A stretch of 64,000 nt of DNA. Source: Anoxybacillus sp050480245. GTDB taxonomy: Bacteria > Bacillota > Bacilli > Bacillales > Anoxybacillaceae. Below the pieces are notes generated by a model, which was not told where the DNA came from, searched no databases, and saw nothing but the letters and a program-made list of their open reading frames with translations. Shown piece after piece: positions 50,709 through 59,184 of this stretch. The position numbers and the translations under genes are program-made. Every line of letters begins with the position of its first letter. Position 1 is the first letter of the stretch. The stretch lies in NCBI GenBank assembly GCA_050480245.1, contig JBCNEQ010000051.1; one strand, given 5' to 3'.

Positions 50709-50903
50709 TCATATTGTTTCTGGAAAAAGTGTGATATGATTCATAAGCTGTTCTTTATTCCACCATAGTTCGGATGGGAAAGGAGGTGGAAAACTTTCTT
50801 GCTGAATGCGAATTAACGCATCGATGTCTTTTTCTTCATAGTTGCGAATGATCGCAGGAATCGGACGGTCGCCATGAAAGACGTAAAGTTGCTTTTTATA
50901 CAT
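50709..50903 (-). pseudogene. N-terminal stub of a GNAT acetyltransferase
   Basis: ATG 50903, behind GGGGGAGAACG, begins MYKKQLYVFHGDRPIPAIIR and continues to YEEKDIDALIRIQQESFPPPFP, the opening strands of a GNAT domain, then stops at 50709 after ...HITLFPETI. A full GNAT domain needs about 150 residues, so the 3' part is gone. The gene followed the nitrilase-type gene upstream by a dozen bases. Confidence 0.68.
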
Positions 50904-50914
50904 CGTTCTCCCCC

Positions 50915-51255
50915 TTATGTCCAATCTGTATATAAATCCGTGCGCCGATCGCGCCATGTTGTTACCGATCCGCGTTCGCGAACGTCGTAAAGAAGCTGTA
51001 AATCAAGATCAGCCGTAATGGTCATATCGTCATTTATTTCTCCTTCCGCTAAAATGCCGCGCGGTGGAAATGGAATACCGTTCGGTGTAATGATCGCTGC
51101 TTGACCGAAGTTTGCCCGCATAAAATCGACGGTTGGCAATGAGCCGACTGTGCCTGTCGTGACGATGTACACTTGGTTTTCAATGGCGCGGGCGTGGCAT
51201 GTATAGCGCACGCGATGAAACCCGTGGCGGTCATCGGTGCATGACGGGAAAAAAT
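50915..51255 (-). pseudogene. C-terminal remnant of a carbon-nitrogen hydrolase (YhcX-like)
   Basis: The frame contains PSCTDDRHGFHRVRYTCHAR and AIENQVYIVTTGTVGSLPTV, then ends in VRERGSVTTWRDRRTDLYTDW at 50915. This matches the last third of the nitrilase-like domain in B. subtilis YhcX, where the catalytic Cys precedes this region. The N-terminal part, including Glu and Lys of the triad, is missing upstream of about 51255. In YhcX a GNAT domain and the hydrolase belong together; here remnants of both occur side by side. Confidence 0.7.
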
Positions 51256-51375
51256 GACGTTTTTTGTATTTTTTAACCATTATAACGAACATTTTTCCAT
51301 TTGTCTGAATTGAAGCATTGTTTGTGCAGAAAAAATGATCCATATGTTACAATAGCGCGAAAGGAGGAATGTGAG

Positions 51376-51870
51376 ATGAACATTTACGATTTTCACGTAT
51401 GCACCATTCAAGGAGAAGAACAATCGTTAGCGCAGTATAAAGGAAACGTATTACTCATCGTCAATACAGCAAGTAAATGCGGATTGACGCCGCAATACGA
51501 ACAATTGCAACAGCTATATGACAAATATAAAGATCGTGGTTTTGTTGTGCTCGGTTTTCCGTGCAATCAGTTTGGAAATCAAGAGCCGGGATCGGAAGAA
51601 GAAATTTTACAATTTTGCCAATTGAATTATAATGTAACGTTTCCGATGTTTGCGAAAGTGGACGTAAACGGTCCAAACGCTCATCCGCTGTTCGTTTACT
51701 TAACTGAGCAAGCGCCAGGTGTGTTAGGAACGAAAGCGGTGAAATGGAATTTTACAAAGTTTTTAGTTGATCGAAACGGGCAAGTGGTCGCGCGGTTTGC
51801 GCCAACAACAAAGCCGTTAGAACTAGAACAACATATTGAACAATGGCTTAGTGAAACCGTCTCTGAATGA
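51376..51870 (+). CDS. bsaA: Glutathione peroxidase family (thiol peroxidase) BsaA
   Basis: A 164-residue peroxidase of the GPx family; Bacillaceae members use thioredoxin or bacillithiol rather than glutathione. The peroxidatic cysteine is C35 in NTASKCGLTPQYEQL. Gln and Trp of the catalytic tetrad are in FPCNQFGNQEPG and VKWNFTKFLVD, and the second Cys (FPCNQ) fits the family. The frame is open 25 codons upstream, but ATG 51376 lies after AAGGAGG with correct spacing. The terminator overlaps the stop codon. Confidence 0.94.
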   Translation: MNIYDFHVCTIQGEEQSLAQYKGNVLLIVNTASKCGLTPQYEQLQQLYDKYKDRGFVVLGFPCNQFGNQEPGSEEEILQFCQLNYNVTFPMFAKVDVNGPNAHPLFVYLTEQAPGVLGTKAVKWNFTKFLVDRNGQVVARFAPTTKPLELEQHIEQWLSETVSE

Positions 51871-51887
51871 AAAGAGGCGGTTTTTTG
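51854..51887 (+). terminator. Terminator overlapping the bsaA stop codon
   Basis: AACCGTCTCT pairs with AGAG-G-CGGTT and is followed by TTTTTT. The TGA is in the loop. Confidence 0.8.
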
Positions 51888-51973
51888 TTGGGCGTAATGG
51901 ATATGTCTATACGAAATTTTTTTTAGTGCATATGTTGAGATAGTAGGGATTTATGTCAAATAGGAGGGGTTAT

Positions 51974-52700
51974 ATGCTTATTGAACCTTGGATCGTGGAT
52001 GAAACGATGCACGAGTTTTTTGTACCAGATTATATTGAACAAATGGCAGAAGACGTTTTGCGCCATTACGATTTATCTGTTCAAAGTAGGCAAGTCGTGA
52101 CGACGAAGCCGGATAAAGGGGGAGCCATTTGGAAGTTAGAAACGAATAAAGGTCCGAAAAGTTTAAAATTGCTTCATCGCCGTCCAACGCGCAGTTTATT
52201 TAGCCTCGGGGCGCAACGATATTTAGTCGATGTGCAAAAAGCGAACGTTCCGCCAATTGTACAAACGACGGATGGAATGGATTATGTAGAAGCGGGAGGA
52301 AAGTTATGGTTTGTTGCGGAGTGGATTGAGCCATTATTTTCGGTAACAAAAGATTTAGAAGGGGCGAAACAACTGTGCTATGCGCTTGGTGAATTTCATC
52401 GTTTAAGTAAAGGATACGTTCCTCCAAAAGGAGCAGAAATCGCTTCACGGTTATACAAATGGCCGAAAACGTACGAAAAAACGATAAACAAAATGGATTG
52501 GTTTCGCCAATTAGCGAAGGCGTATAAAGAGATGCCTGCAAGTGCGATGTTATTGGAAGTTGTCGATCATTTTCAAGCACAGGCTCGTGAAAGTTTTGCG
52601 CGACTTCAACAATCTTCGTATCATCAATTAGTCGAACGAGGAAATAGCGAATGGGGACTTGTGCATCAAGATTACGGCTGGTCGAACGGACGACAGGCGA
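51974..52700 (+). pseudogene. CotS/YutH-type spore coat kinase-like gene, 3'-truncated
   Basis: ATG 51974, after GGAGGGG, starts MLIEPWIVDETMHEFFVPDY. The protein reads as the CotS family of aminoglycoside-phosphotransferase-like spore coat proteins: VVTTKPDKGGAIWKLETNKGPKSLKLLHRRPTRSLFS, then ANVPPIVQTTDG and GEFHRLSKGYVPP, up to the catalytic-loop-like GLVHQDYGWSNG. Immediately after this, near 52690, homology ends where the family continues for some 90 more residues with the metal-binding part. The frame then runs into unrelated sequence to 52846. It faces a second truncated gene, so a deletion has removed both 3' ends. Confidence 0.75.
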
Positions 52701-52774
52701 AACGCTCGATCGTGTTCTTTCTACCACTTAGGGCATTTTCTATTACGGGGATGCCTTATTTGTGTTGCGCTCCT

Positions 52775-53188
52775 TTACATACTACTATCGGGATGAATAG
52801 TTACATACAAACTATCTCTTCTTTGAAATTCTACATCGATATGTAATTTATTTGCGATTTGCTCTAGCTCATCGACTGCCTGTTGACAAAGTGTCAAATG
52901 ACGAGCGGCATACGTTTCGCCAAAACTGTTCACAAGCTCAAAAAACATTTTATCTCCAAGACATTGAATAAGTGCCATATTTGTCATCGTGCTTCCGTAC
53001 CCTGCTTTTCGTTTGTCGATGACAACAACGTCTAAATCCGTTTCACTCAAATAATAAGCACATAACGCTCCTGATCCGCCCGCTCCGACAATTAATACGT
53101 CGCATTGCATGTCGTTGTCTAGCGGTGGATACGAAGGGGCATCGGGAAATGTCGTTGGCCAGTATAATTTTCCTGTTTGTAAATCCAT
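52775..53188 (-). pseudogene. FAD-dependent (DAO-type) oxidoreductase, 3'-truncated
   Basis: ATG 53188, behind AAAGGTGG, starts MDLQTGKLYWPTTFPDAPSY, then the FAD fold CDVLIVGAGGSGALCAYYLSETDLDVVVIDKR and GSTMTNMALIQ. Homology runs to VEFQRRDSLYVTI near 52797, after which the frame stops at 52775. Full-length glycine-oxidase/DAO proteins have 370-500 residues, so at least two thirds are missing. Confidence 0.75.
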
Positions 53189-53371
53189 CGCAACAACCAC
53201 CTTTTTTATTCGTTTTAGTCTTTTTTAGATTGGCCTGCATATGTAAAAGTATGCGATAAGAATAACACTATTTATATATATACTAACATAGCAAAAAACT
53301 TTCTTATTTTTGGAATATTTGATAAAATAGAGCGAGGCGACAATCGAAGCACGAAAAGGTAGGGATGGTGT

Positions 53372-55126
53372 ATGAGAGTATTTCTCGATTTAATGTGGTT
53401 TTTTAAACAAGAAAAAAAAGCATACATAATCGGCATTATATTACTTGCGATCGTTTCATTGCTTGAGCTCGTTCCCCCAAAAGTAATTGGGCATGTTGTG
53501 GATGCTGTAAAAGCAGGAGAACTGACGAAAGAAAAGCTGATTATGTGGTTAAGCTTGCTTGCAGGTGTTGCGCTTTGTATGTACGGTTGTCGTTACGTTT
53601 GGCGGACGATGATTTTTGGCTCAGCGGCAAAGCTTGCACGCTTGTTGCGCGATCGGTTATATGAGCACTTTACGATGATGTCGCCGTCATTTTACCAAAA
53701 TCGCCGCATCGGTGATTTAATGGCACATGCGACAAACGATTTACAAGCCATTCAACAAACAGCAGGTGTTGGCGTCTTGACGCTTGTTGACTCATTATGC
53801 ATTGGGGGCTTTGTCATCGCGACAATGGCGTTAACAATTAGCTGGAAACTGACGCTCATTTGTTTATTGCCGATGCCGCTTATGGCGTATTTAACAAGCT
53901 ATTACGGTTCTTTGCTTCATCAACGGTTCCATTATGCGCAAGAGGCATTTTCTGCTTTAAACGATAAAGTACAAGAAAGCATCGCTGGAATCAAAGTAAT
54001 AAAAACGTTTGGACAAGAAAAAGAAGAAATTGAATCGTTTCGAGCGCAAGTTGATGACGTCGTTCGAAAAAATATGGCAGTTGCTCGCATTGATTCGTTG
54101 TTTGATCCAACGATTTCGCTCATTGTCGGCGTGTCGTTTTTTTTATCGATTGTTTTTGGGGCACGTTTTGTCGTTCAAGGAGAGCTAACGATTGGACAGC
54201 TCGTTTCTTTTACGATGTATTTAGGACTGCTCATTTGGCCGATGTTAGCATTTGGATGGTTGTTTAATATTGTCGAACGCGGTAGGGCTTCGTATGATCG
54301 GGTGTCATCATTGTTGCGTGAAAAATCGGATATACAAGAAGACGATGGATTGCTTGATGAAGTGCCGACAGGTGACATCACATATGACATTCGTTCCTTT
54401 ACGTATCCGAATGAAACGGAACCGATATTGCAACACATTCAGTTTACGTTAAAGAAAGGGGAAACGTTAGGAATTGTCGGGAAAACAGGAGCCGGAAAGA
54501 CAACGCTTTTAAAAGTGTTGCTGCGGGAGTTTGTTGGAATAGATGGAGACGTGTATTTTGGTGGACATTCGATCACGCAATATCGATTAGAACGATTGCG
54601 TGAAGCGATTGGCTATGTCCCGCAAGATCATTTTCTTTTTTCTGCTTCCATCCGAGATAATATTGCGTTCGCTCGCCCTGATGCAAGTCAAGAAGAAGTG
54701 GAACGGGTCGCTAAACTCGCTCAAGTGCATGATGATATTATGCAGTTTCCAGAAGGATATGAAACGGTCGTTGGCGAAAGAGGCGTTTCTTTATCTGGAG
54801 GACAAAAACAACGGTTGTCGATTGCTCGTGCGCTGTTGCTTAATCCAGAAGTGCTCATTTTAGATGATTCGCTATCGGCTGTAGATGCACAAACAGAGGA
54901 GCGTATTTTGCAGTCATTGAAAGAAAATCGTGCGGGAAAGACGACAATGATTGCGACACATCGGTTAAGTGCCATTCAACATGCACATCTCATTTTAGTG
55001 CTTGAAGATGGAAAAATTGTTCAACGTGGCACGCATGACGAGCTCGTTGCACAAGACGGATGGTATCGGGATATGTACGTTCGTCAACAGCTCGAACAAT
55101 TCGTTGGACGTGGGGGGATACAATGA
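53372..55126 (+). CDS. yheI: ABC multidrug exporter half-transporter YheI/BmrC-like
   Basis: A 584-residue half-transporter: six membrane spans (residues ~15-290) and an ATPase domain. Walker A is GKTGAGKTT and the signature LSGGQKQRLSIARALL. Walker B, VLILDDSLSAVD, has Asp where the catalytic Glu is usual, a degenerate site. In B. subtilis, YheI/YheH (BmrCD) form a heterodimeric drug exporter with one degenerate site. ATG 53372 has AGGTAGGGATGG upstream. It overlaps the partner gene by four bases. Confidence 0.9.
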   Translation: MRVFLDLMWFFKQEKKAYIIGIILLAIVSLLELVPPKVIGHVVDAVKAGELTKEKLIMWLSLLAGVALCMYGCRYVWRTMIFGSAAKLARLLRDRLYEHFTMMSPSFYQNRRIGDLMAHATNDLQAIQQTAGVGVLTLVDSLCIGGFVIATMALTISWKLTLICLLPMPLMAYLTSYYGSLLHQRFHYAQEAFSALNDKVQESIAGIKVIKTFGQEKEEIESFRAQVDDVVRKNMAVARIDSLFDPTISLIVGVSFFLSIVFGARFVVQGELTIGQLVSFTMYLGLLIWPMLAFGWLFNIVERGRASYDRVSSLLREKSDIQEDDGLLDEVPTGDITYDIRSFTYPNETEPILQHIQFTLKKGETLGIVGKTGAGKTTLLKVLLREFVGIDGDVYFGGHSITQYRLERLREAIGYVPQDHFLFSASIRDNIAFARPDASQEEVERVAKLAQVHDDIMQFPEGYETVVGERGVSLSGGQKQRLSIARALLLNPEVLILDDSLSAVDAQTEERILQSLKENRAGKTTMIATHRLSAIQHAHLILVLEDGKIVQRGTHDELVAQDGWYRDMYVRQQLEQFVGRGGIQ

Positions 55127-56877
55127 ATCAACGACAAGTGTTTATGCGACTGATGGGCTATACTGCACCGCATCGAAAGTCGTTGTTGTTCGCTTTTTTT
55201 CTTTTAGCGTTAACGACTGCTGGAGACGTACTTGGTCCGATCATTGTAAAAATTTTTATTGACGATTATTTAGCGCAGATGACATTTCCGCTTCAAGCAA
55301 TGATCGGACTAGCGACAGCGTATATCATGATTCATATCGGAAAAGTGTTTCTTTCTTATTTTCAATTATTAAAGTTCCAAGAGATTGCATTAAAAATCAT
55401 TCAACAATTGCGCATAGACGTGTTTGCGAAAGTGCAATCATTAGGAATGCGTTACTTTGATCGCACGCCAGCTGGAAGCATCGTTTCACGAGTGACAAAT
55501 GATACAGAAGCCATTAAAGAAATGTTTGTTGAAGTGCTTGTCACGTTTATTCAAAGTGCTTTTTTCTTAGTCGGCGTGTTTGTCGCAATGTTTTTGCTTG
55601 ATGTCCGATTAGCTGCTTTTTGTTTAGTCATTTTACCGACCATTTATTTTATTATCCGTACGTATCGGAAGTACAGTTCGGTGTTTTATAGCGATTTACG
55701 CGAACGTTTAAGTCAACTCAATGCGAAATTAAATGAGTCACTTCAAGGAATGGCGATCATTCAAGCGTTCCGTCAACAAAAGCGGATGAAAGAGCAATTC
55801 GGAGTCATTAATGAAAAACATTATACGGCAGCGATGAAAAATATTAAACTAGATAGTTTATTGCTTCGTCCAGCAACAGACCTAGTTTATGTGTTTTCGC
55901 TCATTGTTGTGTTAAGTTACTTCGGTATTTCTTCCTTTCAAAGTCCAGTTGAAATTGGAGTGTTATATGCTTTTGTCAATTATTTAGAGCGTTTTTTTGA
56001 ACCGATTAACCAAATGATGATGCGGCTATCGATGTTTCAACAAGCGCTCGTTGCTTCCTCACGTGTATTTCAATTGTTAGATGAACAAGAAGAAGAACCG
56101 AAACAAGCTGAAAAACCGCTCGTGATTGAAAAAGGGACGGTTGAATTTCGTAACGTATCGTTTAGTTATGATGGAAAACGCGATGTGCTAAAAAACATTT
56201 CGTTTATTGCTCGGCCTGGGGAGACCGTCGCGCTTGTCGGTCATACCGGAAGCGGAAAAAGCTCAATTATTCAACTGCTCATGCGTTTTTATGAGTTTGA
56301 ACGTGGTGATATTTTGATTGATGGTCATTCGATTAAAGAGTATCCAAAGAGAGAGTTGCGGAAACATATCGGCCTTGTGCTTCAAGACCCATTTTTGTTT
56401 TATGGGACGGTACGAGATAACATTCGGCTCCATCATCAAAATTTGACGGATGAACATATTGAGCAAGCTGCGAAATTCGTTCAAGCTCATGCATTTATTG
56501 AAAAGTTGCCAAAAGGATATGATCATCCTGTGACGGAGAGAGGTACGACGTTTTCAAGCGGACAACGTCAGCTCATTGCGTTTGCCCGAACGATTGCGAT
56601 GAATCCGAAAATATTAGTGCTGGATGAAGCCACAGCAAATATTGATACAGAAACAGAGGAGGCGATTCAACAAGCGCTTGAAAAAATGAGAAAAGGACGA
56701 ACGACGATTGCGATTGCCCATCGTTTATCAACGATTCAAGATGCGGATCAAATTCTCGTCTTACATCAAGGAGAAATTGTCGAGCGCGGCACTCATCATC
56801 AGCTGCTTGCAAAACGAGGGCTGTATTATCGCATGTACGTATTGCAAAATGGGGTAACGGAAGATATATGTATATAA
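55123..56877 (+). CDS. yheH: ABC multidrug exporter half-transporter YheH/BmrD-like
   Basis: The partner half-transporter, 584 residues, starting at ATG 55123 inside the yheI stop with GGGGGGATAC upstream. Six spans are followed by an ATPase with Walker A GHTGSGKSS, an unusual signature FSSGQRQLIAFARTIA (TFSSG instead of LSGGQ) and a canonical Walker B VLDEATANIDTETEE with Glu. So the complete site of the heterodimer would combine this Glu with the LSGGQ of YheI. It is shorter than B. subtilis YheH (about 670 residues as I recall), lacking an N-terminal extension. Drug substrates are inferred. Confidence 0.88.
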   Translation: MNQRQVFMRLMGYTAPHRKSLLFAFFLLALTTAGDVLGPIIVKIFIDDYLAQMTFPLQAMIGLATAYIMIHIGKVFLSYFQLLKFQEIALKIIQQLRIDVFAKVQSLGMRYFDRTPAGSIVSRVTNDTEAIKEMFVEVLVTFIQSAFFLVGVFVAMFLLDVRLAAFCLVILPTIYFIIRTYRKYSSVFYSDLRERLSQLNAKLNESLQGMAIIQAFRQQKRMKEQFGVINEKHYTAAMKNIKLDSLLLRPATDLVYVFSLIVVLSYFGISSFQSPVEIGVLYAFVNYLERFFEPINQMMMRLSMFQQALVASSRVFQLLDEQEEEPKQAEKPLVIEKGTVEFRNVSFSYDGKRDVLKNISFIARPGETVALVGHTGSGKSSIIQLLMRFYEFERGDILIDGHSIKEYPKRELRKHIGLVLQDPFLFYGTVRDNIRLHHQNLTDEHIEQAAKFVQAHAFIEKLPKGYDHPVTERGTTFSSGQRQLIAFARTIAMNPKILVLDEATANIDTETEEAIQQALEKMRKGRTTIAIAHRLSTIQDADQILVLHQGEIVERGTHHQLLAKRGLYYRMYVLQNGVTEDICI

Positions 56878-56890
56878 GAGAATAAGTCTG

Positions 56891-56915
56891 AACCGCCACG
56901 CTCTATGTGGCGGTT
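56891..56915. terminator. Hairpin between yheH and the MBL gene
   Basis: AACCGCCAC pairs perfectly with GTGGCGGTT around seven bases, overlapping the end of the convergent gene. The T run is weak. Confidence 0.6.
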
Positions 56916-57829
56916 TCACAATGTACGATTTCGCCTAATTTCAGCACACGTAGTTGTTCGTTCGGAAAGTTGCGACGTTTCCATTCAGCATAAAGGCGAT
57001 CTAACGCTTCTTTTGGTGTATCATCAGCTAGCGGGAATGTGCCATAATGCATCGGAATAAATGTTTTCGCCCGGCAATCGACAAATGCTTGAATGGCTTC
57101 TTCAGGGGTAACGTGTTGAGGCCCCATAAACCACTCGGGTTCATATGCACCAATCGGCAATAAAGCGTAATCGATATGGAAACGTTCCCCAATATCGCGA
57201 AATCCATGAAAATATCCGCTATCCCCTGCAAAATAAAACGTCGGTTTATCTTTTGCTTCAATCACCCATCCACCCCAATGGGACGTATTTGTATCAAATA
57301 ACGTTCGTTTCGACCAATGTTGTGCAGGAACGAATGTGAATGAAACATCTCGTTCGACAACGGTGTCCCACCAATTGCATTCCACAACATGCTCGAACCC
57401 TCTTTTCAGAAAGGATGAACGCAACCCGCTCGGTACAAGAATGAGTGGGTTTCCTTTCAGTTTTTTAATGCTCGCAAAATGTAGGTGATCGTAGTGACTA
57501 TGAGAAATTAATATGACGTCAACGGGAGGTAGGTCGTCAATCGACAGAGCGGGCTCCGTTAGTCTGCGGATCGTTCCTAATCGTTTTGCCCAAACTGGAT
57601 CTGTAACAATCGTCAATCCGTTTATTTGAATAATGAATGTCGCATGCCCTATCCATGTGAGTAGCGTTTGCCCCGTATTTGTATGTAGCAACGAAGGTTG
57701 AATATGTTCGCAAGGCAAAGTATATGACCAATCTTTCTTTTTTTGTCTTCTTTCCGCATACCATTTCCGCAAGTCAGCAAACGATTTCGTTGTTGGGACG
57801 CCACCTAAATTTTCATATCGCTTTCTCAT
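56903..57829 (-). CDS. MBL-fold metallohydrolase (NAPE-PLD/UlaG-like)
   Basis: A 308-residue cytoplasmic hydrolase of the metallo-beta-lactamase fold. The metal motif is ILISHSHYDHLHF (HxHxDH), preceded by TWIGHATFIIQINGLTIVTDPVWAKR and followed by PAQHWSKRTLFDTNTSHWGG, FYFAGDSGYFHGF and IPMHYGTFPLADD. This arrangement is that of the N-acylphosphatidylethanolamine phospholipase D-like group (RomA-like outer proteins in other bacteria). ATG 57829 has GGAGGAGAAAAA upstream. The substrate is unknown. It is monocistronic. Confidence 0.87.
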   Translation of the reverse strand: MRKRYENLGGVPTTKSFADLRKWYAERRQKKKDWSYTLPCEHIQPSLLHTNTGQTLLTWIGHATFIIQINGLTIVTDPVWAKRLGTIRRLTEPALSIDDLPPVDVILISHSHYDHLHFASIKKLKGNPLILVPSGLRSSFLKRGFEHVVECNWWDTVVERDVSFTFVPAQHWSKRTLFDTNTSHWGGWVIEAKDKPTFYFAGDSGYFHGFRDIGERFHIDYALLPIGAYEPEWFMGPQHVTPEEAIQAFVDCRAKTFIPMHYGTFPLADDTPKEALDRLYAEWKRRNFPNEQLRVLKLGEIVHCETAT

Positions 57830-58126
57830 TTTTTCTCCTCCAATATGGGTGTTTCATTCAAGTATTACATTCTATATATAATCCTTTATTGTTATATAAC
57901 ATAATTTCATTGTTTTTTGTTCGTATTAATAAAAAATATATCTATGTTCGATTTTTGTCGCTATCTATTTTATCAAAAGAAAGGCTTGCTGGTGAAAATG
58001 AAAGGCAAGAGCTTTCTATATTTGTTAAGAGATATTTTAGTAAGGGGAGTCACTATGCTCCGTTCTATTTTTTATTGTGTACATATTGATTATAATAGGT
58101 GTATGAAACAAAAGAGCGGAGACGTA
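57830..58126. other. AT-rich leader region
   Basis: This stretch of about 300 bases lies between two divergent genes. It includes a TATAAT-like hexamer near 58090 that could serve the downstream nuclease gene, and short frames without convincing ribosome sites. No other structure is evident. Confidence 0.4.
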
Positions 58127-58213
58127 ATGGATAATATACGAATACATTATAGTAAAAATGATTGGAGAGAAGAATGGTGGAAGATGTTATCCATCAACAT
58201 GCAGAGCAGCTGA
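58127..58213 (+). CDS. Possible 28-residue leader peptide overlapping the nuclease start
   Basis: ATG 58127, after GCGGAGACGTA, opens MDNIRIHYSKNDWREEWWKM and stops at 58211-58213, overlapping the first 40 bases of the nuclease gene in another frame. The ribosome site is better than that of the nuclease itself, so translation of the leader could couple to or modulate it. There is no family evidence. Confidence 0.35.
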   Translation: MDNIRIHYSKNDWREEWWKMLSINMQSS

Positions 58214-59118
58214 AGCGTTGGGAAGAAAAACAGAAAGAAATTTTGCAAGAACTTATTGAAAATCAACAAAAAATTCGGCAACAAAACGCTTTATATTATA
58301 ACGAAAAGGAAGAAGAGCGCATCATTGACCGATATTACGAACACATCGATCATCAAACGGATGGAAAGTTGTTATTTCAAGCGTATCACGATTTAATAAA
58401 ACGGACGCACATTCGACACATTCCATATTTTTTAAGCAAAGATTACTATTTGTACACATGGGTTGATTTGCAACCAGACGGAACAGTAAAAAGCATTTAT
58501 TCAGGAAAAAAGAAAGATCCACGTACAATTATTTTACAAGATTACAAGATCATTCAAAAGCGATATGAACAATTTGTTCAGCTTGTAAAAAAGGCAAAAA
58601 AAGGCGAACTCGATTTTAATCAAAAAATAAAATTGGTTGATCAACAATTGAAATTTAATGCCGAACATGTCGTGCCGCAATCATGGTTTGGAGCGAAGGA
58701 ACCGATGAAAGGGGATTTGCATCATTTATTCGTTTGCGAACCACGCTGCAATTCGATTCGTTCCAATTTTCCTTATGCCGATTTTCCGTTTTATGAACCT
58801 GAGTCGCCGAATGAAATCATTCAAAATGATTGTGGCGTGGCATACGGGGAACATTTCGAACCTGAACACGGAAAAGGAGCAGTAGCGCGAGCGATGTTGT
58901 ATTTTCTCGTTCGTTATCCGCGAGCAATCAAACAGTCGTTTATTGACCAAATTAATATTTCGCTACTCATTCAATGGCATAAACAGTTTCCAGTTACAAT
59001 GTATGAAAAACATCGTAACGCAGCCATTTTCCGCATTCAAGGCAATCGTAATCCGTTCATCGATAAACCACATCTTGTTGAAGAGCTCTATTTTTCAATT
59101 GGACGTAAAAGTGGTTAG
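58174..59118 (+). CDS. Endonuclease I-like (EndA/BsnA family) nuclease without signal peptide
   Basis: A 314-residue protein. A coiled-coil N-terminus (HAEQLKRWEEKQKEILQELIENQQKIRQQ) precedes an endonuclease I domain with the beta-beta-metal motif FNAEHVVPQSWFGAKEPMKGDLHHLFVCEPRCNSIRSN, where His and Asn act in metal-dependent cleavage. VAYGEHFEPEHGKGAVARAMLYFLVRYP also fits the family. Bacillus relatives (YurI, YhcR-type) are secreted, but no signal peptide or membrane span is seen here, so it would act inside the cell or be exported otherwise. ATG 58174 lies after TTGGAGAG; the frame opens four codons earlier at TTG. Confidence 0.82.
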   Translation: MVEDVIHQHAEQLKRWEEKQKEILQELIENQQKIRQQNALYYNEKEEERIIDRYYEHIDHQTDGKLLFQAYHDLIKRTHIRHIPYFLSKDYYLYTWVDLQPDGTVKSIYSGKKKDPRTIILQDYKIIQKRYEQFVQLVKKAKKGELDFNQKIKLVDQQLKFNAEHVVPQSWFGAKEPMKGDLHHLFVCEPRCNSIRSNFPYADFPFYEPESPNEIIQNDCGVAYGEHFEPEHGKGAVARAMLYFLVRYPRAIKQSFIDQINISLLIQWHKQFPVTMYEKHRNAAIFRIQGNRNPFIDKPHLVEELYFSIGRKSG

Positions 59119-59184
59119 GCGTCCGCACACATCGTTCCCTTTTTCATATGCTGTATTACAGTTTATGAAAAGGGGAAGAGGACG

